A stretch of DNA of 64,000 nt, from assembly GCA_004558525.1 (NCBI GenBank), contig SFCQ01000008.1, positions 1 to 64,000 of the forward strand, written 5' to 3'. Shown here piece by piece: positions 34,654 to 43,174 of the stretch (position 1 is its first letter; the number at the start of each line of letters is the position of its first letter). The notes beneath the pieces were generated by a model, which was given only the letters and a program-made list of their open reading frames with translations, did not search any database and was not told the DNA's origin. The position numbers and the translations under genes were made by a program. Source of the stretch: Clostridiales bacterium. GTDB taxonomy: Bacteria > Bacillota > Clostridia > Christensenellales > CAG-138.

Positions 34654-34677
34654 TGGTATGCTTATATAAGCGTACCA
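34654..34677. repeat. 24-bp palindromic direct repeat, left flank of element
   Basis: TGGTATGCTTAT then ATAAGCGTACCA form a palindrome with one mismatch. The same 24 bp, with a perfect palindrome, occurs at 34879-34902, directly beyond the other end of the element between them. Confidence 0.8.
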
Positions 34678-34878
34678 CAGTCTGTCGATAAACCCTGGGG
34701 TTGTTAAGGGGCGGCTGCCCCTTGAGCTTTATTCCGGCTCTGACGGCATGCACGTCAGAACGGATGAAAACCTTCAGGTTTTCCTACCTTGCAGGTTTTG
34801 CCGCCCGGGAGCGTGAGTGAGAGGCAAAACCTGTGAAAACTCGAAAAAGTGGCGCTCAGCCACTTTTTTGACACTCTC
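34678..34878 (+). mobile_element. Full-length miniature hairpin element (201 bp)
   Basis: The element starts CAGTCTGTCGATAAACC and ends TTTTTTGACACTCTC. The ends are imperfect inverted repeats (TGTC plus an A-rich stretch shared). Inside are four hairpins: GGGGTTGTTAAGGGGC... with CCCC (34696-34720), TCTGACGGCATGCACGTCAG (34738-34757), GGTTTTGCCGCC...GGCAAAACC (34794-34832) and the AAAAAGTGGC/GCCACTTTTTT hairpin (34844-34869). It has no coding capacity. It is exactly flanked by a 24-bp direct repeat, evidence of insertion. The same element occurs at 37.4, 56.7 and 58.0 kb. Confidence 0.8.
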
Positions 34879-34902
34879 TGGTATGCTTATATAAGCATAC
34901 CA
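34879..34902. repeat. 24-bp palindromic direct repeat, right flank of element
   Basis: This is a perfect 24-bp palindrome (TGGTATGCTTAT plus its complement), 23 of 24 bases identical to 34654-34677. It probably represents the original hairpin target that was duplicated when the element inserted. Confidence 0.8.
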
Positions 34903-34934
34903 TTCTTAATCTTCATTACCGGAGGGCAACACCT

Positions 34935-35942
34935 ATGGATAAGGCTTATGTTAATGTTATACGCGGCGATATTGTTGAATCGAGGCACGCTGTGACCGTG
35001 GCCGTTGCCAACAGCGCAGGCAGGCTGCTCGCATACGCCGGCGAGCCTGATACGGTAACGTATATGCGCTCCGCAGCAAAGCCGCTGCAGGCCATGAACG
35101 TTATACTTTCCGGCGCGGCGGACAGGTTCGGCTTTACCGATAAGGAGCTTGCCGTGATGTGCGGCTCCCACTATGGCGAGGATTTTCACAGGGAGGCTGT
35201 GCTGTCCATATTGAATAAGATAGGCATGCGGGCGAGCGACCTTTGCTGCCCCGCGCAGTATTCCATATCGTCTGCATACAGGCGCAAGCAGCTATATGAG
35301 CGCCTTCCCATAGACGAAACCAACTCCGATTGTTCGGGCAAGCATGCCGGCTTCCTTGCGGTATGCCGTATGAAGGGCTATTCTACAGCTGATTACGACT
35401 CAAAGCTGCACCCGATGCAGCGCGAGGTGCTTGAAATAATAGCAGGAATGTGCAGCGTTGACAAAAGCGATATAATAACAGGTGTAGACGGCTGCGGCGT
35501 GCCTGTGCATGCGCTTAGCGTCAAGGCCATGGCTGCCGGTTTTGCAAGGCTTGCAAATCCCGCCGGGCTTGACGATGGTTACGCCTTGAGCAGCGGCAGG
35601 ATATTTGCCGCTATGAACTCTGCGCCCGAGATGGTGGCCGGCACGGGCGGCTTCTGCACGGAGCTTATGAAGAATACGCACGGCAAGCTGTGCGCAAAGC
35701 TAGGGGCGGAAGGCGTGTATTGCGTAGGCCTCAAGAACAGGAACATCGGCATAGCCATAAAAATAGAGGACGGCAGCTCAAGGGCGCTGCATGCGGCCGT
35801 TATGCGGGTGCTAAGCGAGCTTGGCGCGCTAAACGCAGGCGAGCTTAAGGCGCTCGAAAGCTTTTGCGAGGAGCCTAACATCAACCGTCACGGCGTGCGC
35901 GTAGGCTCGGTAAAGGCTGATTTTGGGTTGAGATTTGTTTGA
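34935..35942 (+). CDS. Asparaginase (Asparaginase_II / AnsA-like family)
   Basis: This 335-residue protein belongs to the asparaginase type known from Rhizobium and many Bacillota. Typical segments are YMRSAAKPLQAMNVILSGAA (about 40-59), MCGSHYGEDFHREAV, TNSDCSGKHAGFLAVCRMKG (conserved Cys-Ser-Gly-Lys-His) and TGVDGCGVPVHALSV. It hydrolyses asparagine to aspartate and ammonia in the cytoplasm (no signal peptide). GGAGGG lies 9 bases before the ATG. Its last codons overlap the longer frame of the sigma factor. Confidence 0.9.
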   Translation: MDKAYVNVIRGDIVESRHAVTVAVANSAGRLLAYAGEPDTVTYMRSAAKPLQAMNVILSGAADRFGFTDKELAVMCGSHYGEDFHREAVLSILNKIGMRASDLCCPAQYSISSAYRRKQLYERLPIDETNSDCSGKHAGFLAVCRMKGYSTADYDSKLHPMQREVLEIIAGMCSVDKSDIITGVDGCGVPVHALSVKAMAAGFARLANPAGLDDGYALSSGRIFAAMNSAPEMVAGTGGFCTELMKNTHGKLCAKLGAEGVYCVGLKNRNIGIAIKIEDGSSRALHAAVMRVLSELGALNAGELKALESFCEEPNINRHGVRVGSVKADFGLRFV

Positions 35943-35997
35943 TATTGCTGCAACTATTCAATCTGATGCTACGTTATATGGACAGGAGGGGTTGAGA

Positions 35998-36501
35998 TTG
36001 GCTCAGTGGGAGCTTGAATCGATATATAAATCCTTTTCCCGCATGGTATACTGGGCGGCATACGCCGTTACAAAAAGTGAAAGCGACGCCTGCGATATCG
36101 TTCAGGAGGTGTTTATCCGTGCGCTCAAATATTCAGACAAGCTCAAGGATATGGAGGAAGCGCAGCTCAAGGCGTGGCTGTACAGGGTGTGCGTAAACCT
36201 TTGTATTGATTCAAAGCGCAAGCTCAAGCATGAGCAGCTTGCCGACGAGCTGCCTGAGGTATCCGTAGAAAACGAGGCCGAGCTGCCGGAGATATCGGCT
36301 ATAAACGAGGAAAGCAGACGGACTGTAAGGCAGGCTGTTGAGGCGCTTCCGGATATATATAGGGAGACCGTCATGCTGCACTATTTTTCCGGCCTGCAAT
36401 ATGATGAGATAGCAAGGCTGCAAGGCGTGAGCGAGGGCACGATAAAGTCCCGCATATCGCGCGCCAAGGCAAGGCTTTGTAAATCGCTTGAAAGGAGGTG
36501 A
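35998..36501 (+). CDS. ECF-type sigma factor
   Basis: This 167-residue sigma-70 family factor directs RNA polymerase to a small regulon. Region 2: YWAAYAVTKSESDACDIVQE (about 18-37). Region 4: LPDIYRETVMLHYFSGLQYD followed by EIARLQGVSEGTIKSRISRA (helix-turn-helix, about 130-155). The start is placed at TTG 35998 because AGGAGG lies 8 bases upstream and the product then has normal ECF length; the frame is open back to 35935 inside ansA. Its stop lies 5 bases before the anti-sigma start. Confidence 0.88.
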   Translation: MAQWELESIYKSFSRMVYWAAYAVTKSESDACDIVQEVFIRALKYSDKLKDMEEAQLKAWLYRVCVNLCIDSKRKLKHEQLADELPEVSVENEAELPEISAINEESRRTVRQAVEALPDIYRETVMLHYFSGLQYDEIARLQGVSEGTIKSRISRAKARLCKSLERR

Positions 36502-36506
36502 CGGGC

Positions 36507-37292
36507 ATGGAAACACATGATAAGCTTGATGCGCTGCTATACGGCATAGCGGACGAGGCTGACGCGTCGGTAGGTTACGCGGCCATGCTCGCCGCCATAA
36601 GCCAAAAGGTAAAGGCGCAAAGGCGCAGGAATTTGATAATACGCTTAAGCTCCATTGCTGCGGCGGCGGTGGTGATGCTTTCAATAGGCGGCATGTGGCT
36701 CAAAATGAATATGAAGAGCAGCGCCGATGAAAACATGGCCCCGCCGGAGGCGCCTGAGGCTATGGTAGGATACGCCATGCCGCAGGACAGTGCGGCAGGC
36801 GAGGCTGCGCGCGACACTGACGGCCTTGATATGGCGCCGGCTGAGGCTCCGGCGGCAACCGGCGCTCCGGACGGCGTATGCAAAGGCGCCGCGCCCATAC
36901 AGGAGAATTGCGCGGCGGACGAGAACACCGCATATGGCGACGCCGATAACGGCGGCATCACATCAGCCCCTGCTTCCGGCTCAGGCGAGCCTACGCTCAG
37001 CGGCGCGAGCGCAAACAGCGCGCTTGTTTGGCATGAGGCCGGCATGGAATTGCCCGGCGTCACATTCGGCAGCATAGATAGCATAGAGTCGGACGAGAAC
37101 GGCTTCGCATGCACCGTATCCGGCTGCACGGATGAGGATATGCAGGGCTATATGGCTTCGCTTGAAAAGCTGTGCGGCGCATTGCCTGTGAATACAGGAG
37201 AAAGCGGAGCATATACGCTTAAGCTTGAAGGCGGCGTATACGTTATGCTTGAGCTTGACGGCGATATGCTGAGCATCAAAGCTAAAAGGTGA
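36507..37292 (+). CDS. Putative membrane-bound anti-sigma factor
   Basis: This 261-residue protein has a cytoplasmic N-terminus of about 43 residues (LDALLYGIADEADASVGYAA), a single membrane segment (LIIRLSSIAAAAVVMLSIGG, about 44-63), a long Ala/Pro/Asp-rich extracellular linker (about 70-170), and a small folded C-terminal domain (about 175-261). The order sigma then membrane protein, with a 5-base gap, is the standard ECF sigma/anti-sigma layout, so it probably holds the sigma factor at the membrane. No known anti-sigma zinc motif (HxxxCxxC) is present. AAAGGAGG lies 8 bases before ATG 36507. Confidence 0.7.
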   Translation: METHDKLDALLYGIADEADASVGYAAMLAAISQKVKAQRRRNLIIRLSSIAAAAVVMLSIGGMWLKMNMKSSADENMAPPEAPEAMVGYAMPQDSAAGEAARDTDGLDMAPAEAPAATGAPDGVCKGAAPIQENCAADENTAYGDADNGGITSAPASGSGEPTLSGASANSALVWHEAGMELPGVTFGSIDSIESDENGFACTVSGCTDEDMQGYMASLEKLCGALPVNTGESGAYTLKLEGGVYVMLELDGDMLSIKAKR

Positions 37293-37318
37293 GCAATATT
37301 CCCTTAAAAATCTCGCCG

Positions 37319-37388
37319 GCAGACAGACGGCAGTTAAGCTGCGGCAGTCTGCGTAAGCATAGCGGGTTAGGATCGCTACGCTATGCTT
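37319..37388. terminator. Two hairpins after the anti-sigma gene
   Basis: GCAGAC...GTCTGC (37319-37352, with an inner GCAG/CTGC stem) is followed by AAGCATAGCG...CGCTATGCTT (37355-37388). They lie 26 bases after the anti-sigma stop and precede the dispersed repeat. They may act as terminators; the T run is absent. Confidence 0.5.
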
Positions 37389-37393
37389 AAACA

Positions 37394-37614
37394 TAAAAAA
37401 AGTGGCTGGTCGCCACTTTTTTGAGTTTTTTCGGGTTTCGCCTCTCGCATTAGCTCCCGGACGGCAAAACCCGCAAGGTACGAAAACCTAAAGGTTTTCA
37501 TCCGTTCTGACGTGTATGCCGTCAGAGCCGAAATAAAGCTTAAGAGGCAGCCGCCCCTTAACAACCCCGGGGTTTATCGACAGGCTGAAAGTGGCTGAAC
37601 GCCACTTTTTTCAA
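37394..37614 (-). mobile_element. Dispersed hairpin element, inverted copy
   Basis: The reverse complement of this stretch matches the 34.7 kb element along its length: GGTTTTCATCCGTTCTGACG, TTAACAACCCCGGGGTTTAT and CGACAGGCTG are clear. It starts with AAAAAAAGTGGC...GCCACTTTTTT (37394-37422) and carries a second such hairpin beyond the opposite end (37588-37612), so it may be a composite. The outer left end is degenerate, and no flanking duplication could be found. With the hairpins at 37319-37388 it fills the 350-base gap. Confidence 0.7.
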
Positions 37615-37642
37615 TTCTCTGAGGGGGTATTGCGGCCCCCTG

Positions 37643-38290
37643 TCAATCCTCTATAAACGCTATTGCCCTTATGGGCGCGCCGTCCGCATTTTTCCACTTC
37701 AGCGGCAGCGCGAAGAACCAGAACAGCCCGTCGGGGCACTTATCAAGGTCCTTAAGGTTTTCTATATTCACTATCTCGTTGTGCTTGAACAGTTTCCTGT
37801 GGCGCACAAGCCCGCTGTCTGCTATGGGGTCGACGCCTATCACGTCAAAGCCTATGCCCTTTTTGTCCGTTGACAGTATAAAGTCCACCACATCGTCAGC
37901 TATGCAGGGATAGTCGCCAAAGTACGCCTCGCTACCCCATTTTTTATCCCAGCCTGTGTTGAACAGCAGAAAGTCGGCCTGCCTGGCAAGCTCCAGCCTG
38001 CTATTCAGCGCGGCCATGGTTATGGGCTCGCCATCGGCTATATCGCGGCAGTCTATCTTAAGCGCCCTGCCTACGAAGCGGCTTGCGTCAAATGCATCCA
38101 AGCTCGTCCCCTCGGCATAAAGATGCGAAGGCGGGTCAACATGCGTTCCTGTGTGCGAGTACATGCAAAGAAGCGTCTCCTTAAAGCCATCCTTTTCATA
38201 CGAGTTGGCCGGCTTTAGCTTGGGCTGCTCCGTACCCGGGTATACGGGCATATCCTCTGATATGGTGTGGGTAAGGTCTATTACCTTCAT
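37643..38290 (-). CDS. Cyclase family protein (kynurenine formamidase-like)
   Basis: This 215-residue metal-dependent hydrolase has the family motif SHTGTHVDPPSHL (residues about 45-57, His-x-Gly-Thr-His-x-Asp-x-Pro-x-His) and starts with IDLTHTISEDMPVYPG, typical of the family. FLLFNTGWDKKWGSEAY and GIGFDVIGVDPIADSG follow. Members hydrolyse amide or lactone bonds, for instance N-formylkynurenine; no kynurenine genes are near, so the substrate is open. It lies 28 bases after pepF on the same strand and is probably co-transcribed. Confidence 0.88.
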   Translation of the reverse strand: MKVIDLTHTISEDMPVYPGTEQPKLKPANSYEKDGFKETLLCMYSHTGTHVDPPSHLYAEGTSLDAFDASRFVGRALKIDCRDIADGEPITMAALNSRLELARQADFLLFNTGWDKKWGSEAYFGDYPCIADDVVDFILSTDKKGIGFDVIGVDPIADSGLVRHRKLFKHNEIVNIENLKDLDKCPDGLFWFFALPLKWKNADGAPIRAIAFIED

Positions 38291-38317
38291 ATGCCTAATA
38301 TCTCCTATCCTTAGATT

Positions 38318-40120
38318 TTACGCAAGCAGCGCGTCCATTTCGTCTATAAGCTCGCCAAAGAGCTTAAGCGCGTCGTTGACGGGCTGTGCGGTGGTCATAT
38401 CCACGCCAGCAAGCTTCAATATGCTTATCGGGTCCATGCTGCACCCTGCCGAAAGGAACTTCTTATAATCCTCAACAGCCTTTTCGCCCTCGGTAAGTAT
38501 ACGCTCAGCTATGGCGCATGCGGCGGAGAAGCCGGTAGCATACTGGAACACATAGAAGTTGTAGAAGAAGTGCGGTATCCTCGCCCATTCCTCCGCTATC
38601 TCCTTATCTATCACTATGCCGTCGCCAAAGTAGAATTTGTTAAGCTCATAGTATTTATTGCAAAGCGCGTCCGCCGTGAGGGATGTGCCGCTTTCCGCCA
38701 GCCGGCTCATGAACAGCTCAAATTCCGCAAACATCGTCTGCCTGTACACCGTTCCCCTGAAGCTTTCAAGGAAGTGGTTTATAAGGTAGGCGCGCTCGCG
38801 CTTATCGGCCGTGTTATTCAGAAGATAGCGCATCAGCAGCACCTCGTTGCAGGTGCTGGCAACCTCCGCCACGAATATAACATAGTCCGCATTGCACACG
38901 GGCTGGTTCTTTATTGAATAATATGTATGCAGGCTATGCCCCATCTCGTGCGCTATGGTGAACATGCTGTCCAGCGTATCCTTTTGATTAAGCAGCACGA
39001 ACGGGTGCGGGTCCCCGCAGGAGGAGTATGCGCCGCCGCGCTTGCCCTCGTTTTCATACACGTCTATCCAGCGGCTGTTAAAGCCCTCCTTAAGCACGCT
39101 TATGTAGTCCGGCCCAAGCGGCTCCAGCGCGCGCGTCACTATCTCCTTGGCCTCCTCATAGGGTATCTCCTTGTCGGCGTCGCCCACTATGGGTGTGTAT
39201 AAATCGTACATATGCAGCTCGTCAACATGCATCAGCTTCTTGCGCAGGTTAACATATTTATGCAAATACTCTATATTGTTATGCACAGCCTCTATAAGGT
39301 TGTGATATACCTGCACGGGCACCTCAGTCTCATCCAGCGCGGCTTCAAGCGAAGACGCATAGCGCCTTGCCTGCGCGTTGAATATAAGCGACTTCATTTG
39401 CGCGTCAAGGAAGGCGGCCGTGGTGTTCTTAAAGCCTTCAAACGTATGATACAGCGACTCGAACGCGGCCTTCCTCACATTCACGTCCGCGCTTTCAAGC
39501 AGCGGCACGAATGAGCCCTGCGTCACCTGCAATACGTTGCCGTCCGCATCGTGTATATCGGGGAATCTAAGGTCTGCATTCCTGAATGCGGAGCCTATCT
39601 CCTCCGGAGCCTGCATCATCTGCCCGGCAAGTGCGATTATGCGCTCCTCGGCATCGCTCAGGGTATGCGCCTTGCGCCTGCGCAGCCTGGCAAGCTTCCT
39701 TGAATATACCTCCAGCTCAGGTTTTTGCCGCATAAACGCTTCAAGCTTTTCGTCGGGAATGGCTATTATCTCGGGCGTCGAGAATGAGTCCGCACTGGAC
39801 AGCGCGACCACAAAGCTCATTACCTTTCCCTTCATCTCGTTATAAAAGCTGTTTGCGGTGTCCTCATCGGACTTGCGCATGGCGTAGTTTATGAGCCTTC
39901 CGGCTTTAAGCTGCACCTGATCTGAATACGTCAGATATTCATACAGCGTATCTGCGCTCTCGCCGAGCCTGCCCTTGAATGAGGCCAGCTTTTCTGGCAT
40001 TGACTTAGCCTCCGCCAACGCCTCTTCCCAAAGAGCGTCCGTTGCAAAAATGTCCTCAATGGCCCATGTGTACTGCTTCTCTACCTCGCTGCGCTTGGGT
40101 ATCTTCTTCTGCTTTGCCAT
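38318..40120 (-). CDS. pepF: Oligoendopeptidase F (M3B)
   Basis: This 600-residue zinc endopeptidase cuts oligopeptides in the cytoplasm. The HEXXH site is in MFTIAHEMGHSLHTYYS (about residue 388), with the third ligand in FVAEVASTCNEVLLMRYLL. KGGAYSSCGDPHPFVLLNQ and YATGFSAACAIAERIL are family signatures. The start is ATG 40120 with AAAGGAG 9 bases upstream; 23 further codons of open frame upstream lack a ribosome site. Along with M32, M20 and M42 peptidases in this window it suggests peptide-based growth. Confidence 0.94.
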   Translation of the reverse strand: MAKQKKIPKRSEVEKQYTWAIEDIFATDALWEEALAEAKSMPEKLASFKGRLGESADTLYEYLTYSDQVQLKAGRLINYAMRKSDEDTANSFYNEMKGKVMSFVVALSSADSFSTPEIIAIPDEKLEAFMRQKPELEVYSRKLARLRRRKAHTLSDAEERIIALAGQMMQAPEEIGSAFRNADLRFPDIHDADGNVLQVTQGSFVPLLESADVNVRKAAFESLYHTFEGFKNTTAAFLDAQMKSLIFNAQARRYASSLEAALDETEVPVQVYHNLIEAVHNNIEYLHKYVNLRKKLMHVDELHMYDLYTPIVGDADKEIPYEEAKEIVTRALEPLGPDYISVLKEGFNSRWIDVYENEGKRGGAYSSCGDPHPFVLLNQKDTLDSMFTIAHEMGHSLHTYYSIKNQPVCNADYVIFVAEVASTCNEVLLMRYLLNNTADKRERAYLINHFLESFRGTVYRQTMFAEFELFMSRLAESGTSLTADALCNKYYELNKFYFGDGIVIDKEIAEEWARIPHFFYNFYVFQYATGFSAACAIAERILTEGEKAVEDYKKFLSAGCSMDPISILKLAGVDMTTAQPVNDALKLFGELIDEMDALLA

Positions 40121-40383
40121 ATTGTATATCTCCTTTGTAAACCGGTGGTTATGTAAAATGATTGTATCACGTTTTATAAATAAAAGCACAGCTTTTGCGG
40201 ATTATATATCACCCTTTGCGCTAAAGCGCGCCCGCCGCTGAATAAGAGCCTTAAAATACACATATCTTTTGCATATTTCACACCCTTGCCGTTGAGAACT
40301 TTTGCCCGAGGTTATATAATTATGGTGTAGCTTGAACGGCATGGCATATTCTATACGGCAAAATGACAAAAGGCGGTGCTTAT

Positions 40384-41097
40384 ATGATAAACCTTAGCGA
40401 CATGCAGAACCTTGAGCAGCTTTTGATATCGAGGCTGAGCAAAAGCGATATAAAGCAATGGGTACAGCGCTATGCAAAGCCCTATAAGGAGCTTATGGCG
40501 TATTACCGCTGCGCAATGATGGAGGTCGCTACAAAGTTCAACGTGCTTAACGAGGAGCTTTCCCTGCAATACGACAGGAATCCTATAGAAAGCATTAAAA
40601 CAAGGCTCAAAACGCTGGACAGCGTAATTGAGAAGGCCGGCCGCAAGGGCGTGCCTATCTCTATAGAAAGCATAGAAAAGAACATAAACGATATTGCGGG
40701 CGTAAGGGTGATATGCTCCTATCCAAGCGATATGTACATGCTTGCAAACGCACTTTTGAGCCAGGACGATATAAAGCTGGTGGAAAAGAAGGACTATGTG
40801 GACCCTCCCAAGCCGAACGGCTACAGGAGCCTGCACCTTATAGTAGAAACGCCTATATTCCTGCATGACGAAAAGCGCATGATGAAGGTGGAGGTGCAAT
40901 TCCGCACCATGTCTATGGACTGGTGGGCCAGCCTTGAGCACAAGATAAGCTACAAAAAGGATATACCCGATGAGCTGCGCGCACAGATAACAAAGGAGCT
41001 GCTTGAGTGCGCGGAGCTTGGCGCGAGCCTTGACAAAAGAATGGAGCAGATACAGAAAAAGGTGGAACAGCAAATAAGCGAGGCCGGCAATGGCTGA
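40384..41097 (+). CDS. Small alarmone synthetase (RelQ/YjbM-type (p)ppGpp synthetase)
   Basis: This 237-residue RelA/SpoT synthetase domain makes (p)ppGpp. Motifs: RNPIESIKTRLKTLDSVIEK, NDIAGVRVICSYPSDMYML (G/ATP site), VDPPKPNGYRSLHLIVET (the Tyr-x-Ser loop that binds GDP/GTP) and MKVEVQFRTMSMDWWASLEH. There is no hydrolase domain, so it is a stand-alone synthetase. The start is placed at 40384 with AAAGGCGG upstream; the ATG at 40363 lies before that site. The last 8 bases overlap the glycosylase gene. Confidence 0.92.
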   Translation: MINLSDMQNLEQLLISRLSKSDIKQWVQRYAKPYKELMAYYRCAMMEVATKFNVLNEELSLQYDRNPIESIKTRLKTLDSVIEKAGRKGVPISIESIEKNINDIAGVRVICSYPSDMYMLANALLSQDDIKLVEKKDYVDPPKPNGYRSLHLIVETPIFLHDEKRMMKVEVQFRTMSMDWWASLEHKISYKKDIPDELRAQITKELLECAELGASLDKRMEQIQKKVEQQISEAGNG

Positions 41098-41611
41098 GTT
41101 AAGGCACATAGTACACCCGTTTGAGCCAATAATAGCCCCAAACTGCCGCGTGCTTATACTTGGCAGCGTGCCGAGCGTGCGCTCCGTCAGCGAAGGGTTT
41201 TATTACATGCATCCGCAGAACAGGTTTTGGCCCATGCTCAGCCGCATATTGAATGAGGACATGACAAAGCTCAGCTTTGATAAAAGGCGAGAGCTGCTGA
41301 TAAAAAACAACATAGGCGTGTACGATTCCGTATACGCCTGCGATATTGAGGCAAGCTGCGACGCCAGGGCAAAAAACATAGTCCCTGCCGACATTCCGGC
41401 CATTATAGCAAAAACCGCCGTACAGGCGATATTCGCAAACGGCGCGCTTTCTTATTCAACGCTTATAAAGTATCATCCCGAGCTTAAGCCCATCGCGCGC
41501 AAGCTGCCTTCGACAAGCGCGGCCAACGCCGGCTATTCTATGGATAAGCTCATCGATGCATGGAGCGGGCTGAAAAGCTCGGCTTCGGCGGCTTTGCCGT
41601 GCATATATTAA
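41090..41611 (+). CDS. DNA-deoxyinosine glycosylase (UDG family 6)
   Basis: This 173-residue uracil-DNA-glycosylase-fold protein has LILGSVPSVRSVSEGFYYMHPQ (first motif, with GSxPS and the YxxPxN/RFW-type loop HPQNRFW) and LPSTSAANAGYS (C-terminal motif with STS). This is the hypoxanthine-DNA glycosylase class that removes deaminated adenine. It overlaps the alarmone synthetase by 8 bases, so both are made from one transcript. Confidence 0.88.
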   Translation: MAELRHIVHPFEPIIAPNCRVLILGSVPSVRSVSEGFYYMHPQNRFWPMLSRILNEDMTKLSFDKRRELLIKNNIGVYDSVYACDIEASCDARAKNIVPADIPAIIAKTAVQAIFANGALSYSTLIKYHPELKPIARKLPSTSAANAGYSMDKLIDAWSGLKSSASAALPCIY

Positions 41612-41636
41612 TCAATGCGGACGAAAGGAGCCATAA

Positions 41637-41669
41637 ATGATAGGCGGGTGTATTGAATATGGAGCGTAG
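41637..41669 (+). CDS. 10-codon leader ORF overlapping the malQ start
   Basis: ATG 41637 has a perfect AAAGGAG 6 bases upstream and reads MIGGCIEYGA before TAG at 41667-41669, in another frame than malQ, whose ATG is at 41659. malQ itself has only a weak GGCGGG site. Translation of malQ may depend on re-initiation after this peptide. A sequencing frameshift is less likely because the malQ N-terminus is normal. Confidence 0.45.
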   Translation: MIGGCIEYGA

Positions 41670-43140
41670 CTGCGGCATATTGATGCCTATATTTTCCTTG
41701 CCCTCAAGCTATGGCATAGGCTCCCTCGGCAAGGAGGCTTACAGCTTTGTCGATTTCTTGAAAAAATCAGGCAGGCGCTATTGGCAGCTCCTTCCGCTCG
41801 GGCCTACGAGCTATGGCGATTCGCCGTATCAAAGCTTTTCCTCCGCAGCCGGCAATCCGTATTTTATAGACCTTGACATGCTGTGCGAGGACGGGCTTTT
41901 GTCCCATGCCGAAATAGAGGCCGTAGACTGGGGCCGTAACGAAGGGCGCGTCGATTATGAAAAGCTGTATCTTAACCGCTTTAGAATACTTGAAAGGGCA
42001 AAGCAGCGCGGCTACGGGCGCGACAAGGCCCATATAGCCGCGTTTGTTGAAGCAAACAGGGCGTGGCTTTTAGACTATGCGCTGTTCATGGCGCTGAAAA
42101 GGCATTTCGGCATGCTTGCGTGGCCAAACTGGCCGGACGATGCCGCAAGAAGGCATGATGAAGCCGCGCTTGCCGCATACAGGATAAGGCTTAAGCCCGA
42201 TATAGAGCTTTTCATATACATGCAGTATCTCTTCTTCAAGCAATGGCAAAAGCTTAAAAGCTACACGAACAGCCTTGGCATAAGCATAATAGGCGATGTG
42301 CCGATATATGTGGCTATGGATTCGGCCGAGGTATGGGCTGAACGGGAGCTGTTTGCGCTAAACGGGCAGCTTGTGCCGGAGGAGGTTGCGGGAGTTCCGC
42401 CGGATTATTTCAATGCGGACGGCCAGCTTTGGGGCAACCCGCTGTACAATTGGCAAAGGCTTGAGGAAACCGGCTTTGACTGGTGGATAAGGCGCATGTC
42501 CGCCGCGGCAAGGCTTTATGACGTTATCCGCATAGACCATTTTCGCGGGCTGGAAAGCTATTATGCCGTGCCCTGCGGCGAAAAGACCGCAAGGCATGGC
42601 CGCTGGATAAAGGGGCCCGGAATGAAGCTCATCACCGCCATCAAAAACGGTGTTAAGGGCGCCGAGTTCATAGCGGAGGACCTTGGCTACACCACAGACG
42701 AGGTCAGGGCGCTGCTCGCTCAGTCCGGCTTCCCGGGCATGAGGGTGCTGCAATTCGCATTTGACGGGCTTTGCCCTAACGAGCATCAGCCGCACGCGTA
42801 CAGTCAAAACTCAATCTGCTACACCGGCACGCACGACAACAGCCCGATAGCGCTTTGGCGTGAGGAGACGAGCCAGGCTGTGCTTGATTACGCGAGAAAG
42901 TATATGGCCGTTTCCGATACAGCGGATATGGGCGAGGCCATGATACGCCTTGGCATGGCCAGCGTTGCCAAGCTCTTCATTGCGCAGATGCAGGATCATC
43001 TTGGCCTGTCATACGGCAGCCGCATAAACGTGCCCGGCACAGCCTGCGGCAACTGGCAATGGCGCATGGATAAAGCGGCGGATCTTGACGCGCTTGCAGC
43101 CAGGCTGTATGAGCAGGCTGAGCTTTATGCAAGGATATGA
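41659..43140 (+). CDS. malQ: 4-alpha-glucanotransferase
   Basis: This 493-residue GH77 enzyme transfers alpha-1,4-glucan segments in maltodextrin and glycogen metabolism. Seen: SCGILMPIFSLPSSYGIGSLG (start motif, split here), WQLLPLGPTSYGDSPYQSFS, IGDVPIYVAMDSAEVWAE, DVIRIDHFRGLESYY (catalytic Asp), FIAEDLGYTTDEVRALL (catalytic Glu) and CYTGTHDNSPIALW. The length is normal. The start choice is discussed with the leader ORF at 41637; a TTG two codons upstream is also possible. Confidence 0.95.
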   Translation: MERSCGILMPIFSLPSSYGIGSLGKEAYSFVDFLKKSGRRYWQLLPLGPTSYGDSPYQSFSSAAGNPYFIDLDMLCEDGLLSHAEIEAVDWGRNEGRVDYEKLYLNRFRILERAKQRGYGRDKAHIAAFVEANRAWLLDYALFMALKRHFGMLAWPNWPDDAARRHDEAALAAYRIRLKPDIELFIYMQYLFFKQWQKLKSYTNSLGISIIGDVPIYVAMDSAEVWAERELFALNGQLVPEEVAGVPPDYFNADGQLWGNPLYNWQRLEETGFDWWIRRMSAAARLYDVIRIDHFRGLESYYAVPCGEKTARHGRWIKGPGMKLITAIKNGVKGAEFIAEDLGYTTDEVRALLAQSGFPGMRVLQFAFDGLCPNEHQPHAYSQNSICYTGTHDNSPIALWREETSQAVLDYARKYMAVSDTADMGEAMIRLGMASVAKLFIAQMQDHLGLSYGSRINVPGTACGNWQWRMDKAADLDALAARLYEQAELYARI

Positions 43141-43174
43141 ATAAAACGCTACATCAACTTGAAAGGAGAACAGT

